Assembly: GCA_003161615.1 (NCBI GenBank)
Contig: PMOB01000016.1
Location: forward strand, 1 to 64,000
Source of the DNA: Actinomycetota bacterium
Lineage (GTDB): Bacteria > Actinomycetota > Thermoleophilia > Gaiellales > Gaiellaceae
Length of the DNA stretch: 64,000 nucleotides
Direction: 5' to 3'
Shown: positions 9,407 to 18,953 of the stretch, piece after piece
How the letters are laid out: each line of letters starts with the position of its first letter
How positions within the stretch are numbered: position 1 is the stretch's first letter
Made by a program: the position numbers and the translations under genes
Notes under the pieces: generated by a model
What the model saw: only the letters and a program-made list of their open reading frames with translations
What the model was told of the DNA's origin: nothing
Databases searched by the model: none

Positions 9407-10185
9407 TTGAAGCCGTCCACGACGCGCTCTTTCCCGCTCAGGTCCGGCGTGACGCGGACGTCGCGCCAGCCGGCCGCCGCGAGCGCCTCCGCCACCTCGG
9501 GCGCCTGCCCGTCGCCGACTTCGAGGACGAGGAAGCGCGCTTGCGCAACTCGCGCCAGCCGCTCATGCTCGCCGTGGCCGACGAGCGCGACCTCCGGCTC
9601 CCAATGGAGCTCCGGCTGCAGGCCGGCGAGGCTGTCGACGTAGGGCGGGTTGGCGACGACGAGATCCCAGCCCTCGGCGGCCGCCTCCGCCCCGTCCCCC
9701 AGCCGCAGCTCGACGTCGAGCCCGAGCCGCGCAGCGTTCTCGCGTGCGAGCGCGAGCGCGTCGGCCGAGACGTCTACGCCGACGACCTCCGCATCCGGCT
9801 TCTCGTCCTTGAGCGCGAGCGCGATCGCGCCGGAGCCGACGCCGACGTCGAGGAGCCGCGGCCGCTCGATGTCTTCCGCGAGCGCGAGCGCGCGCTCGAC
9901 GAGCGTCTCGGTCTCCGGCCGAGGCACGAGCGCGCGGGCGTCGGTCTTCAGCGTCAGTCGCCGGAACCCCCACTCGCCGAGGATGTAGGCGAGCGGCTCC
10001 CGCGCCTCGCGTCGCACGAGGAGCGGCTCGAGTCCTTTCACGTCGGAGTCCAAGCTCGCCGCCACGCCCGACCGAGTCGTCCCGAGGAGATGCGCGACGA
10101 GCCACTCGGCATCGACGCGCGGCGATTCGACGCCTGCCGCGCCGAGCCTCCGCTCGGCCTCGGCCAGCGCTTCGCGAGCCGTCAT
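9403..10185 (-). CDS. prmC: release factor glutamine methyltransferase
   Basis: SAM-dependent enzyme that methylates the Gln of the GGQ motif of release factors, here encoded next door by prfA. 260 residues from the ATG at 10183-10185, which overlaps the prfA stop (ATGA). The N-terminal helical domain (1-75) contains [14 protein letters not shown]; the SAM site is [15 protein letters not shown] (~111); catalytic NPPY is in [12 protein letters not shown] (~175). The segment after NPPY ([19 protein letters not shown]) is shorter than in most homologs, which usually have a longer EPxxALdGG...YrrI loop; function is probably kept because NPPY and the SAM motif are intact. Confidence 0.94.
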   Translation of the reverse strand: MTAREALAEAERRLGAAGVESPRVDAEWLVAHLLGTTRSGVAASLDSDVKGLEPLLVRREAREPLAYILGEWGFRRLTLKTDARALVPRPETETLVERALALAEDIERPRLLDVGVGSGAIALALKDEKPDAEVVGVDVSADALALARENAARLGLDVELRLGDGAEAAAEGWDLVVANPPYVDSLAGLQPELHWEPEVALVGHGEHERLARVAQARFLVLEVGDGQAPEVAEALAAAGWRDVRVTPDLSGKERVVDGFK

Positions 10186-11225
10186 TCCCCGAGGGCGCGG
10201 CGCCGGTCGTCGGTCGTCAGCGCCTCGGTGAAGTCGTCGAGCTCGCCCTGCAGGATCCGGTCGAGCTGGTGGACGGTCAGCTTGACGCGGTGGTCGGTGA
10301 GCCGGTTCTCGGGGAAGTTGTAGGTGCGGATCTTCTCCGCGCGCCCGCCGCCGCCGATCTGCGCATTGCGCGTCGCGTCGAGCTCGGCGCGCTGCAACGC
10401 GAGCTCGCGGTCGTAGAGCCGCGCGCGCAGGACGCGCATCGCCTTCTCGCGGTTCTGCAGCTGCGACTTCTCGTCCTGCATCGAGACGACGACGCCGGTC
10501 GGCAGGTGCGTGATCCGCACTGCAGAGTCCGTGGTGTTCACCGACTGGCCGCCGGGGCCGGTCGAGCGGTAGACGTCGATCTTGAGGTCGTTGGGGTCGA
10601 TCTCGATCTCCACCTCTTCGGCCTCCGGCATCACCGCGACCGTCGCGGTGGAGGTGTGGATGCGCCCCTGGCTCTCGGTCTCGGGGACGCGCTGGACGCG
10701 GTGCGTGCCGCCCTCCCATTTGAAGACGGAGTACGCGCCGTCTCCCTTGACCGCGAAGGTGACCTCCTTGTAGCCGCCGCCGTCCGATGGGCTCGCCTCG
10801 AGCTCCTCGACCTTGTAGCCCCGCCGCTCGGCGTAGCGCGCGAGCATCCGGTAGACGTCGCCGGCCCAGAGCGCGGCCTCGTCGCCGCCGACGCCCTGCC
10901 GCACCTCGACGATCACGTCCTTGCGGTCGGCGGGATCTGTCGGAACGAGCGCGACGCGCAGGGCCTCCTCGATCGTCGCTGTGCGCTGCTCGAGCTCGGC
11001 GACGAGCTCCCGCAGGTCGGAGTCGTCACGCGCCGCAGCGAGGTCTTCCTGCGCCAGCTTCCACTCTTGCGCGAGCTTGTACGGCCGCTCGAGCTCCTTC
11101 AGGCGCCGGCCGACGTCCGCCGCCTCGCGGTGATCGTTGTAGACGGACGGATCGGACAGCCGGGCCTGCAGCTCCTCGTAGGAGCGCTCGAGATTCGCAA
11201 CGAGGTTGTCGAAGTCCGTCGCCAT
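10182..11225 (-). CDS. prfA: peptide chain release factor 1
   Basis: RF1, which recognises UAA and UAG. 347 residues. The codon-recognition tripeptide is of the PxT type (PET, 181-183, in [18 protein letters not shown]) rather than the SPF of RF2, and the peptidyl-hydrolysis loop is GPGGQSVN (Gly-Gly-Gln at 225-227). Start ATG is at 11223-11225. Coupled by overlap to prmC, which modifies its Gln227. Confidence 0.97.
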   Translation of the reverse strand: MATDFDNLVANLERSYEELQARLSDPSVYNDHREAADVGRRLKELERPYKLAQEWKLAQEDLAAARDDSDLRELVAELEQRTATIEEALRVALVPTDPADRKDVIVEVRQGVGGDEAALWAGDVYRMLARYAERRGYKVEELEASPSDGGGYKEVTFAVKGDGAYSVFKWEGGTHRVQRVPETESQGRIHTSTATVAVMPEAEEVEIEIDPNDLKIDVYRSTGPGGQSVNTTDSAVRITHLPTGVVVSMQDEKSQLQNREKAMRVLRARLYDRELALQRAELDATRNAQIGGGGRAEKIRTYNFPENRLTDHRVKLTVHQLDRILQGELDDFTEALTTDDRRRALGE

Positions 11226-11233
11226 GGCGACGG

Positions 11234-11665
11234 TCAGCCTAGCTTCGCCTCCAGGGAGATCTCCGGCACGCCGGCGAGCGCCTTCGAGACGGGGCAGTTC
11301 TCCTTCGCGGTCTGCGCTGCCTCCGCGAAGCCGTCGGCGTCGAGGCCCGGAACGCGGCCTTCGACGGTCAGCGCGATCCGCGTGATGCCCTCACCCGGCT
11401 GAAAGGTCACGGTCGCGGAGGTACGGAGCTCCTCGGGCGGATTGCCGCCCTTGGCGAGACCACTCGAGAGCGCCATCGAGAAGCAGGCAGCGTGCGCGGC
11501 CGCGATCAGCTCCTCGGGGCTCGTCGACGTCGGCGAGTCCTCGGCGCGGTTCGGCCAGCTCACGGGCTGATCCCCGATCGCGCCGCTCGTAGTGGAGACG
11601 ATCATCCCGGAGCCGTCCATCAGGCTCCCCTGCCAGACCACCTCGGCGCGCCTGTCGGTCGCCAC
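11234..11665 (-). CDS. OsmC/Ohr-family peroxide-reducing protein
   Basis: 143 residues with the OsmC fold signature: the first reactive Cys in [18 protein letters not shown] (~60) and the second in [10 protein letters not shown] (~122), the pair used to reduce organic hydroperoxides. The TTTSGA and [13 protein letters not shown] segments are those of OsmC proper more than Ohr. Start GTG at 11663-11665 shares a base with the DUF1385 stop. It lies between DUF1385 and prfA on the same strand, nine bases before prfA, and is not part of the textbook order, so it is probably an insertion into the block. Confidence 0.88.
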   Translation of the reverse strand: MATDRRAEVVWQGSLMDGSGMIVSTTSGAIGDQPVSWPNRAEDSPTSTSPEELIAAAHAACFSMALSSGLAKGGNPPEELRTSATVTFQPGEGITRIALTVEGRVPGLDADGFAEAAQTAKENCPVSKALAGVPEISLEAKLG

Positions 11666-12570
11666 TACGCCATCACCTCCACGAGAGTTTCGCCGGACAT
11701 TCCTTCGAGATCGAGCACCTCGCGCAACGCGCGGATCGAGACTTCGAGCTGGTCGAGGGTCGGCTCTCGGGTCGTCAACCGCTGCAGCCACATGCCAGGC
11801 GCGAGCAGCGTCATCAGCACACGGTTGCCCGAGTGCTTGCCGGCGAAACGGATCAGCTCGTACGCGAGCCCCGCGATCACCGGCAGCAGGAGGATCCGCG
11901 TTGCGATGAGCCAGTACCAGGCCGGCCGGCCGAAGAAGGCGAAGACGAAGACCGCGATGACCATCACCCAGAGCAGGAACGCCGTCCCGCAGCGTGGATG
12001 GATGAGCGAGTAGCGCTGCACGATCTCCGGCTCGAGCGGCTCTCCCGCCTCGTAGGCGTTGATCGCCTTGTGCTCGGCGGCGTGGTACTGGAAGACGCGC
12101 CGGAGGTCGGGCAGGAGTGAAATGAGGGACAGGTACGCGACGAACATCGTCACGCGGATAAGCCCCTCGACGATCACGAACCAGCCGCCACTGCGAATCG
12201 GCAGCGCGTCCGTGATCAGCGCCGGGCCGACCTTGAAGACCATCACGGCGAAACCGATCGCGACGGCGAACGCGAAGATCAGGGCGCCGCGCGAGAGCTC
12301 CGTCTCGACCTCGCCGTCCTCCCCTTCCACCTGCGCCGCGTACTGCGTCGAGATGGCGAGGGCCCGGAAGCCGATCGCCAGCGACTCGCCGAGTGCGATA
12401 ACGCCACGAACGATCGGCAGCCGAAAGACGAAATGCCGCGCCATCGGTGACGAGATCGGACGCGAGACCTGTGCGATGTCGCCTTTCGGCGTCCGAACCG
12501 CGACGGCCCAGTTTCCGGCGCCGCGCATCATCACGCCCTCGAGGACGGCCTGGCCTCCGACGTTCGCCAT
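11665..12570 (-). CDS. DUF1385 membrane protein (YqhQ-like)
   Basis: 301-residue membrane protein of unknown biochemical role, widely found between rpmE and prfA. Start ATG 12568-12570 gives MANVGGQAVLEGVMMRG, the family's diagnostic N-terminus. Other family marks: RGVIALGESLAIGFRAL (~57), FQYHAAEHKAINAYEAGE (~161), HPRCGTAFL (~190). At least four membrane helices lie at roughly 100-120, 125-155, 195-215 and 220-240. Its two conserved histidine-containing cytosolic motifs suggest catalysis or metal binding, but no activity is established to my knowledge. Confidence 0.9.
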   Translation of the reverse strand: MANVGGQAVLEGVMMRGAGNWAVAVRTPKGDIAQVSRPISSPMARHFVFRLPIVRGVIALGESLAIGFRALAISTQYAAQVEGEDGEVETELSRGALIFAFAVAIGFAVMVFKVGPALITDALPIRSGGWFVIVEGLIRVTMFVAYLSLISLLPDLRRVFQYHAAEHKAINAYEAGEPLEPEIVQRYSLIHPRCGTAFLLWVMVIAVFVFAFFGRPAWYWLIATRILLLPVIAGLAYELIRFAGKHSGNRVLMTLLAPGMWLQRLTTREPTLDQLEVSIRALREVLDLEGMSGETLVEVMA

Positions 12571-12581
12571 AGGGACGCCCG

Positions 12582-12794
12582 CTAGCTCGACTGCTTCGCG
12601 CGCTCGAGCCGGCGCTGGAACCGCTCGACGCGGCCGCCCGTGTCCATGAGCTTCTGCTTGCCCGTGTAGAACGGGTGGCACTGGGAGCAGATCTCGACGT
12701 GCAGCTCGGACTTCGTCGAGCGCGTCTGGAACGCGTTTCCGCACGAGCACGTCACCGTGGCGAGGACGTACTCGGGATGAATACCGGCCTTCAT
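12582..12794 (-). CDS. rpmE: 50S ribosomal protein L31 (zinc-binding form)
   Basis: 70 residues: [10 protein letters not shown] start and CxC...CxxC zinc ligands at Cys16, Cys18, Cys36 and Cys39, i.e. the L31A (C+) paralog rather than the zinc-free form. The long basic tail ([15 protein letters not shown]) is typical. Start ATG overlaps the dehydratase stop as ATGA and the gene is 11 bases before DUF1385. In the common actinobacterial order rho or thrB/C precedes rpmE; here a PLP dehydratase does. Confidence 0.96.
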   Translation of the reverse strand: MKAGIHPEYVLATVTCSCGNAFQTRSTKSELHVEICSQCHPFYTGKQKLMDTGGRVERFQRRLERAKQSS

Positions 12795-13717
12795 TGCCCT
12801 TCCAAGATAGCAGCGGCCATATGGGCTTCCACGTTGCCGCCGGAGACGATCACAGCGACGCCGGGACCGGCCTCGACCTTGCCCGCGAGCACGGCTCCGA
12901 GCGCCGCCGCGCCCGCCGGCTCACACGCGAGCTTCGCGCGCGCATAGAGAAAACGCATCCCCTCGGCGATCTCCTCCTCGCTCACGAGGACGCTCTCGAC
13001 GCGGTCGCGGCAGATCGCGAGCGGCAGCTCGCCGGCGAAGGGAGGCGCCAGCCCGTCCGCGATCGTGTCTGTCCCGACGCGGACGCTCTCGCCCGCCGCG
13101 AGGCCCGCACTGAGGGCCGGCGAGTTCTCGGGCTCGACCGCGACGACCCGGGCGCGGCCGTCGAGCGCGACGACGATGCCGGAGACGAGCCCGCCGCCGC
13201 CGACGCCGACGACGACCGTGTCCAGCTGTGGCACGTCCTCGAGGAGCTCGAGCGCGAGCGTTCCGTGCCCGGCGACGACGAACGGGTCGCTGTGCGGGTG
13301 GACGAAGACGCGCCCCTCCCGCTCGACCACCTCGAGCGTCCGGTCGTACGCCACCGCGGGATCGGGCGAGGACGTGTCGACTGTCGCGCCGTAGGCGCGC
13401 GCCCTCTCGACCTTGAACGCGCTCGCGGTCTGCCACATCTCGACGAGACAGTCGACTCCTTCCTCCGCCGCCGCCCAGGCCACCGCCTGCGCGTGGTTCC
13501 CGGCCGACCAGGTCACGACGCCACGCCGGCGCTCCTCCTCGTTCAGCGACGCCAGCCGGTTGAGCGCGCCGCGCACCTTGAAGGAGCCGGTCTCCTGGAA
13601 AAGCTCGGCCTTCAGCTGGACACTGCCCGCCGCTGTCGAGCGCAGCGTCGGCGTGCGGAGGACCCGGCCCGCAAGCCGCGCGCGGGCCTGCTCGACATCC
13701 TCGCGCTTCGGGATCAC
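12791..13717 (-). CDS. threonine/serine ammonia-lyase, short unregulated form
   Basis: Fold-type II PLP enzyme that deaminates threonine (to 2-oxobutyrate) or serine (to pyruvate). 308 residues. PLP Lys47 is in [14 protein letters not shown], the phosphate-binding glycine loop is [12 protein letters not shown] (~170), and the substrate loop is [11 protein letters not shown]. The regulatory ACT-like domain of biosynthetic IlvA is absent, so isoleucine feedback is not expected. Start: GTG at 13715-13717 ([15 protein letters not shown]) with AAGG four bases upstream; another in-frame GTG lies at 13730-13732. Divergent from the next gene with ~41 bases between. Could also be annotated tdcB or serine/threonine dehydratase. 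Confidence 0.88.
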   Translation of the reverse strand: MIPKREDVEQARARLAGRVLRTPTLRSTAAGSVQLKAELFQETGSFKVRGALNRLASLNEEERRRGVVTWSAGNHAQAVAWAAAEEGVDCLVEMWQTASAFKVERARAYGATVDTSSPDPAVAYDRTLEVVEREGRVFVHPHSDPFVVAGHGTLALELLEDVPQLDTVVVGVGGGGLVSGIVVALDGRARVVAVEPENSPALSAGLAAGESVRVGTDTIADGLAPPFAGELPLAICRDRVESVLVSEEEIAEGMRFLYARAKLACEPAGAAALGAVLAGKVEAGPGVAVIVSGGNVEAHMAAAILEGQ

Positions 13718-13758
13718 GCGGCCTTGTACCACGCCGGGGACTGTGCTACTAACCGCAC

Positions 13759-14739
13759 GTGATGCGGCGGCTCGTCCTCCTCGCGTTCGTTCTCGCGGCA
13801 ACGGCCCTCCTCGTCTCCGGCAGCGGATCCGCGGCGCGAAGCGCCGCGCCGGCAGCGGATCTCTACCTCGGGCAGTGGACACCGGACACGACCTCCAACG
13901 CCGCGACACAGGGCCACACGTTCACGTTGCAGAGCTCGGACGAATCGGGCGCGCGGGCGTTGACCGGCAACTCGTCAGGCGCGTTCGACGACTACTGCAA
14001 GTCCATTTATCCAGGCGTTCAGCCGGTTGCGTACTTCATCGTCACAACCTCCTGGAACAACGCCACGCAGCTGGGAGGCTGCCAGTCCGGCAAGACCGGC
14101 GGGCACGTCTACGCCTGGACATCGACCCAGATCTGGTTCGCGCACTACGCCTTGATCAAGGGCCTACCGAAGCTGATTGGGGTCTGGGAGCCGACGGGAA
14201 ACCGGAACGTGAGCGACAAGTTCACGGCGGACCATCCCGCCGCGCGCTTCCTGACGAAGGTCAAATACACGTCGGTCGGCAAGAAGGGTGGCCGGATCGC
14301 GGAGCTGATCACCGCTGCCGGAACCGGCGAGGTGGCCGTCCCCGAGAAGCCCGGGAACTGCGACAGCACCGATGTCCTTGGCGGCTTCGGGGCGATCACG
14401 GTCAAAGTCGTGAAGGTCGGCGGCCCGAAGCTGGTCGAACTCAACGACGTCACCGTCAAGCTTGTCCCTTCAGCCGGGGAATACGAGGACTGCGACACGC
14501 AAGAGCTCCTCAAGGCCATCCCCGTTGTGGTGAAGACAGCGGACTCGTCCGAGGAGGACGCGTGTCCCGTCGGATCGGCGGGCTCGCTCTACCTCTCCGA
14601 CCGCACCTCGAAATACGGCAGCGACGGCTTCGCCCTCGAGGTCGCGAAGTGTCATCTCGCGGTCAACGTGCAGCAGGCGAAGGCGAAGAAGGGAAGCCAC
14701 GTCGCGGTGGCCGTCACCCTCGACGAGAAGGGCTACTGA
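13759..14739 (+). CDS. secreted protein of unknown function
   Basis: I do not recognise this family. 326 residues starting GTG-ATG (13759-13764), a clear signal peptide (RRLVLLAFVLAATALLVSGS) with cleavage expected near Ala25-Ala28, then a globular, Thr/Gly-rich extracellular region with paired cysteines (CKS ~80, GGCQSG ~107, GNCD ~200, EDCD ~243, EDACPVGS ~267, KCHL ~300) that could form disulfides. The region ~110-160 has WTSTQIWFAHYALIKGLPK. No repeats, anchor or sorting signal. Convergent with the histidine kinase, overlapping its stop by 7 bases. Possibly a surface or exported binding protein; no function claimed. Confidence 0.75.
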   Translation: MMRRLVLLAFVLAATALLVSGSGSAARSAAPAADLYLGQWTPDTTSNAATQGHTFTLQSSDESGARALTGNSSGAFDDYCKSIYPGVQPVAYFIVTTSWNNATQLGGCQSGKTGGHVYAWTSTQIWFAHYALIKGLPKLIGVWEPTGNRNVSDKFTADHPAARFLTKVKYTSVGKKGGRIAELITAAGTGEVAVPEKPGNCDSTDVLGGFGAITVKVVKVGGPKLVELNDVTVKLVPSAGEYEDCDTQELLKAIPVVVKTADSSEEDACPVGSAGSLYLSDRTSKYGSDGFALEVAKCHLAVNVQQAKAKKGSHVAVAVTLDEKGY

Positions 14740-16064
14740 GCGACTAACTCTTCGCGTGCCGCGACCGGCGTGCGCAGTCGCACGGTGAAGACGGTCAGCT
14801 CGCCGGGACGGCTCTCGACGTCGACGCTGCCGCCCATCGCGAGCGTCAGCTCCTTGACGATCGCGAGCCCGAGCCCCGTGCCGACCGGACGCTCCCGGCC
14901 GTAGCGCTCGTGGAGGTAGAAGCGATCGAAGGCGCGCTCGCGGTCGGACTCCAGGAGGCCCGGCCCTGTGTCCTCGACACGAAGCTCGCCGGGAGCCGCC
15001 ACGACCCGCACCTCGCCGCCCGGCTGCGTCAGGCGTAGCGCGTTCTCGACCAGGTTCGAGACGACCTGGAGGACACGGTCGGCGTCGGCATCCGCCGGCG
15101 CCGGCCCATCGGTCACAGCATGGAGCGAGACGCCGAAGCCGGCCGCCTGCGGCTGGTAGCGCCGCACCGCATCCTCCACCACCTCCGCGAGGTCGATCTC
15201 GGCGTTGTGGACGCTGAAGTCGGTGCGGTTCATCCGGGCGAGGTCGAGCAGGTCCTTGACGAGGCGCTCGAGCCGGCGCGCCTCCGCCGTCACGGTCGCA
15301 GCCGCCTCGCGCGGGTCGACGACGCCGTCCTGCACTGCCTCGGCGTAGCCGCGGATCGCGGTCAGCGGCGTCTTCAGCTCGTGACTGACCGAGAGGAGGA
15401 AGTTCCGCTCGGCCTCCTGCGCCCGCTGCAGCTGCTCGACGAGATCGTTGAAGGCGATGGCTAGCGTCGCGATCTCGGCGGCGCCCTCGACGGGGACCGG
15501 CTCGGGATGCGTGCCGCGTGTGAGGCTCCGCGCCGCTGCGGCGATGCGGTCGACCGGCCGCGAGATGCGCCGCGCCAGGAGGAGGGCCGCGATCGCCGCG
15601 AGCAGGCCGCCGGCGCCGGCTGCGATGAGCAGTCCCCAGATGTACGGCGACCAGCGAGCGCCAGCGGTGCTCTGCGGCCGCAGGAGGATGAACGTCCCCG
15701 GGTTCAGCGGCTGCGCAGCGAAGTACTCCGCGACGCCGTTGTAGTCGATCGTTCCCTGGGCCGGCAGCAAGTGCGCGAGCCTGTCCTGCGCCCGCGTGGG
15801 GAGAAGCTCCGCCTGGTTCGTGAGCCACTGTTCGTGCTGCTGCTTGAAGTACGGGGTGAGCTGTTCGAGGCTGTTCTTCGCCGAGGCGACCGAGTTCCGC
15901 AGCGAGGGCGCGATCAGGTCGACCTGGTGGGCCAGGTCCTGCAGCGTCGCCTTCTGAACCGCCCGCCGCGTGAGGACCAGGCCGAGCCCGATCGTGAGCG
16001 CGACGCAGATGAGGACGACGACACCGATCGCCTGGAACAGCCTCGAGCGGAGGCCGCCGCGCAT
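14733..16064 (-). CDS. sensor histidine kinase
   Basis: Membrane-bound kinase of a two-component pair. 443 residues: helix 1 (~12-32), external sensing domain ~33-140 (no recognisable fold), helix 2 (~141-164), HAMP (~165-215), dimerisation/phosphoacceptor domain with His228 in SVSHELKTPLTAIRGY, and ATPase domain with N-box NLVENALRLT, G1 VEDTGPGL and G2 GTGLGLAIVKE. The ATG shares a base with the regulator's stop (TGATG), so it is co-translated with it. The signal is unknown; the adjacent small exported protein upstream of the regulator may be part of the sensing unit. Confidence 0.93.
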   Translation of the reverse strand: MRGGLRSRLFQAIGVVVLICVALTIGLGLVLTRRAVQKATLQDLAHQVDLIAPSLRNSVASAKNSLEQLTPYFKQQHEQWLTNQAELLPTRAQDRLAHLLPAQGTIDYNGVAEYFAAQPLNPGTFILLRPQSTAGARWSPYIWGLLIAAGAGGLLAAIAALLLARRISRPVDRIAAAARSLTRGTHPEPVPVEGAAEIATLAIAFNDLVEQLQRAQEAERNFLLSVSHELKTPLTAIRGYAEAVQDGVVDPREAAATVTAEARRLERLVKDLLDLARMNRTDFSVHNAEIDLAEVVEDAVRRYQPQAAGFGVSLHAVTDGPAPADADADRVLQVVSNLVENALRLTQPGGEVRVVAAPGELRVEDTGPGLLESDRERAFDRFYLHERYGRERPVGTGLGLAIVKELTLAMGGSVDVESRPGELTVFTVRLRTPVAAREELVAQ

Positions 16065-16753
16065 CAGCTCGCCGGCATCAGCTTGTAGCCGGCGCCGCGC
16101 ACGGTGCGGATCCCCTCGGCGTCACCGAGCTTCCGCCGCAGTTGGGCGACATGCACGTCGACGGTGCGCGTGCCGCCGGGATAGGTCATGCCCCAGACCA
16201 GGTCGAGCAGCCGCTCGCGCGAGAGGACGATCCCCGGATGTTCGAGGAAGCAGGCGAGGAGGTCGAACTCCTTGCTGGTCAGCTCGACCACTGTCCCGGC
16301 GACGGTCACCTCCCGCGAGTCGCGCCGCAGCACGACCTCGCGCGCGGAGAGCACCTCGTCCTCCGTCGTTCGCTCGGCACGGCGGAGGATCGCCTTGATC
16401 CGAGCCGAGAGCTCGCGCGGCGAGAAGGGCTTCGAGACGTAGTCGTCGGCGCCGAGCTCGAGCCCGGCGACGCGGTCGGGCTCCTCATCCCGCGCGGTGA
16501 GCATCACGATCGGCACCTTGGAGCCGGCCCGGATGCGGCGACAGACCTCGAAGCCGTCGATCCCGGGCAGTCCGATGTCGAGCACGACGAGCCTGACCGG
16601 GTGGCTGCGCAGCTCGGCGAGCACGTCCTCACCCGAGCGCAGCCAGACGACGCGCCAGCCGTCCTGCTGCTCGAGGTACTGCTTGACGAGGCGTCCGATT
16701 GCGTCGTCGTCTTCGACGAGCAGGAGAACGCCCCCAGTCGCGCTCGCACTCAC
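16064..16753 (-). CDS. OmpR/PhoB-family response regulator
   Basis: 229 residues: receiver domain 1-120 with acidic pocket VEDDD (13-17), phosphoacceptor Asp59 in VVLDIGLPGIDG, Thr in VMLTARDE and Lys in YVSKPFSPREL; winged-helix DNA-binding domain ~130-228 ending RTVRGAGYKLMPAS. Partner of the overlapping histidine kinase. Its target sites are not evident. It begins 18 bases after the small exported-protein gene, so the three are probably one transcript. Confidence 0.94.
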   Translation of the reverse strand: MSASATGGVLLLVEDDDAIGRLVKQYLEQQDGWRVVWLRSGEDVLAELRSHPVRLVVLDIGLPGIDGFEVCRRIRAGSKVPIVMLTARDEEPDRVAGLELGADDYVSKPFSPRELSARIKAILRRAERTTEDEVLSAREVVLRRDSREVTVAGTVVELTSKEFDLLACFLEHPGIVLSRERLLDLVWGMTYPGGTRTVDVHVAQLRRKLGDAEGIRTVRGAGYKLMPAS

Positions 16754-16771
16754 GGTGTCAGGATAAGCGAG

Positions 16772-17212
16772 CTACCCGTGGGAGCGGCCGCGGCCGCCGC
16801 CGAGGCCGTTGCTCTTGCCGCGCTTCTCGACCTTCACCAGGTCGGCCGTGCCGTTGGCCGGCCAGGTCACGAGGACACGCCAGCCGCGCGTGAGCAGAGC
16901 GGGCGGCAGCACCCGGCCGGCGACAGTCACGACGCCCGTCGCGCTCGAGAGACCGATCGCCTGGAGTCGGCCGTCCGCCTCCTTCAGCGTGAGCTGCGTG
17001 GAGCTGACCTGTGTGATCACGCCGCGATCGACACGCCAGTCGGCGGTCGAGCCGGTGCCGGTGTTGACGATCACCTCGGCCCGAACGAGGTTCTTCCCAA
17101 AGAGCGACGGCAGCGCGACCTGCCGGAGCGCGAGACCGACCGGTGTCAGCCAGAGCGCGACGTTCAACGTCACGAGGACGGCTGCAAGGAGAAGGAAGCG
17201 CCTGCTGACCAT
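16772..17212 (-). CDS. small exported or membrane-anchored protein, unknown
   Basis: 146 residues: N-terminal hydrophobic segment (~6-30) as signal anchor or signal peptide, then a beta-rich domain (DWRVDRGVITQVSSTQLTLKEADGR ... GVVTVAGRVLPPALLTRGWRVLVTWPANG) resembling a small OB-like barrel, and a glycine/arginine tail (SNGLGGGRGRSHG). It is in the same direction as the two-component genes and 18 bases from them; a periplasmic or exported accessory of that system is a guess. The family is not recognised with confidence. Confidence 0.7.
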   Translation of the reverse strand: MVSRRFLLLAAVLVTLNVALWLTPVGLALRQVALPSLFGKNLVRAEVIVNTGTGSTADWRVDRGVITQVSSTQLTLKEADGRLQAIGLSSATGVVTVAGRVLPPALLTRGWRVLVTWPANGTADLVKVEKRGKSNGLGGGRGRSHG

Positions 17213-17261
17213 GGCTCAATTGTGCGGGTTCCCGGGCCGCTTGAAGTAAATCCGCGGTAAA

Positions 17262-18953
17262 TCAGGTCTGGGTGTATTCGGGCCCGGAGCCGCCCTCGGG
17301 CGGCGTGAGGCGGCCGCCCTTCGCGGTGATCGCCCCGCATTGGACGCAATTCGACGGCGCGACCTCGACCGTGACCGTGCCGTCGCCATCCTCGGCTCCG
17401 ACCTCGTAGACCTGAGCCGGGCACATCCGCGCCCACATCTGGGCGACGTCGCGGGGCACGCGCTGCTCGATCCGGATGTGGCTCGGCTGGTCGTCGCGGG
17501 TCTTGTTCCCGGACGCGAATACGGAGGAAAGCTTGTCGAACGTGAGCTTCCCGTCCGGCGCCGGATAACTCTCGGCGCGCCCGGTCGTGAGGAGCGACTG
17601 GTCGGCGTCCGGCTCGGCCTGCATCTTCCCGAGCTCGACGCGTCCCTTCGAGACCGTCATCGCACTCGCGAGCGCGCCGCCGACGACGAAGCCGCGGCCG
17701 AAGACCTGGCGCATGTTCCGCACTTCGTAGAGGTCGTCCCAGATGAAGCTCTCGCGCACGGCGTCGTCGTAGGAAGAGAGCGCGCTCGCCGGCGTCTCCC
17801 CGCGCTGCAGCGCGCGGAAGGCCGCCTCCGCCGCGAGCCGTCCCGACTCGATCGCGTAGTGGACGCCCTTGAGGCGCGGGATGTTGACCATGCCGGCGCC
17901 GTCGCCGCAGAGCAGAAGGCCCGGCGCGTGAAGTTTGCGCGGCCGCGAGTGGAAGCCGCCACTCGGGATCGTCTTCGCCCCCCACTGCAGCCGCTCGCCA
18001 CCCTCGAGGATCTTCGCGATCTTCGGGTGAGTCTTCAGCTCCTGCAGCAGATCGTGGACAGAGAGCTCCGAGTCGCGGTAGTCGAGCCCGACGACGAGGC
18101 CGATGGTGACCATGTCGTTGCCCATCGGATAGATGAAGGAGCCGCCGAACTCTCGGTACTTCGCGCCTGCGCGCAGCGGCCAGCCCATCGTGTGGACGAT
18201 GTGCTTGAGCGGCTTGGCGACCTTCCAGACCTCCTTGACCCCGAGCTCCCAGACCTGCGGCTCGTTGCCGCGCAGGCCGAAGCGGTCGAGAGCGACGCCG
18301 GTCAGGTGGCCCTGCGTTCCTTCGGCGAGGACGGTCACCTTGGCGACGAGGTCGGAGCCCGACTCGAAGTTCGGCAGCTCCTGGCCCTCGCGCCCACGCC
18401 CCTTGTCGCCGGTGCGGACGCCGACGACACGCCCGTGCGAGACGAGGAGCTTCTGCGCCGCCGTCTCGGGCAGCAGCATCGCGCCTCCCTCCTCCGCCTT
18501 TTCCGCGAGGAAACGGCCGAGCTGCGAGAGGGAGAAAATCCAGTTGCCGTGGTTCCGCATCGGCGGCGGCGGCGGGATGCGCAGGGCGGCGCGCTTCGTC
18601 AGGAGATAGACGGCCTCGCCGGGCACCTCGCCGTACGACGGCAGGTCCTGGAGGCGCAGCCGGTCGCCGAACAGCCGCTGCAACCCGCGCGGATCGACGA
18701 CCGCGCCGGAAAGAAGATGCGAGCCCGGCTGCTTGCCCTTCTCGAGCAGCGCGACAGGCACTTCGCCGAGGCGCTCGGTGACGTCGGGGTTCTCCTCGAG
18801 CAGCTGGCCGAGCCGGATCGCGCACGCGAGCCCGGCCGGACCCGCGCCTGCAATGAGGACGCCTACCTCGATCCGCTCGTCCGCCGGGTCGGTCGGCTCG
18901 GCGACGAAGTCCGCGGCGTTGAACGGCGGCGGAAAGTCGGACGGCCTGCTCAC
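17262..18953 (-). CDS. electron-transfer flavoprotein:quinone oxidoreductase
   Basis: Moves electrons from reduced ETF to membrane quinone. 563 residues: FAD-binding GVLIAGAGPAGLACAIRL (~30), LSGAVVDPRGL (~80), FAD-II KGVHYAIESGRLAAEAAF (~345), and a C-terminal ferredoxin-like region beginning CPAQVYE (Cys511). The start is GTG 18951-18953, overlapping the etfA stop as GTGA; the frame is open further upstream but is not ETF-QO. The cluster motif is altered: NCVQCGAI has Cys536 and Cys539 but Ile542 where the third cysteine of CxxCxxC normally sits. Order etfB-etfA-ETF-QO implies co-expression with the acyl-CoA dehydrogenation systems elsewhere in the window. Confidence 0.93.
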   Translation of the reverse strand: MSRPSDFPPPFNAADFVAEPTDPADERIEVGVLIAGAGPAGLACAIRLGQLLEENPDVTERLGEVPVALLEKGKQPGSHLLSGAVVDPRGLQRLFGDRLRLQDLPSYGEVPGEAVYLLTKRAALRIPPPPPMRNHGNWIFSLSQLGRFLAEKAEEGGAMLLPETAAQKLLVSHGRVVGVRTGDKGRGREGQELPNFESGSDLVAKVTVLAEGTQGHLTGVALDRFGLRGNEPQVWELGVKEVWKVAKPLKHIVHTMGWPLRAGAKYREFGGSFIYPMGNDMVTIGLVVGLDYRDSELSVHDLLQELKTHPKIAKILEGGERLQWGAKTIPSGGFHSRPRKLHAPGLLLCGDGAGMVNIPRLKGVHYAIESGRLAAEAAFRALQRGETPASALSSYDDAVRESFIWDDLYEVRNMRQVFGRGFVVGGALASAMTVSKGRVELGKMQAEPDADQSLLTTGRAESYPAPDGKLTFDKLSSVFASGNKTRDDQPSHIRIEQRVPRDVAQMWARMCPAQVYEVGAEDGDGTVTVEVAPSNCVQCGAITAKGGRLTPPEGGSGPEYTQT

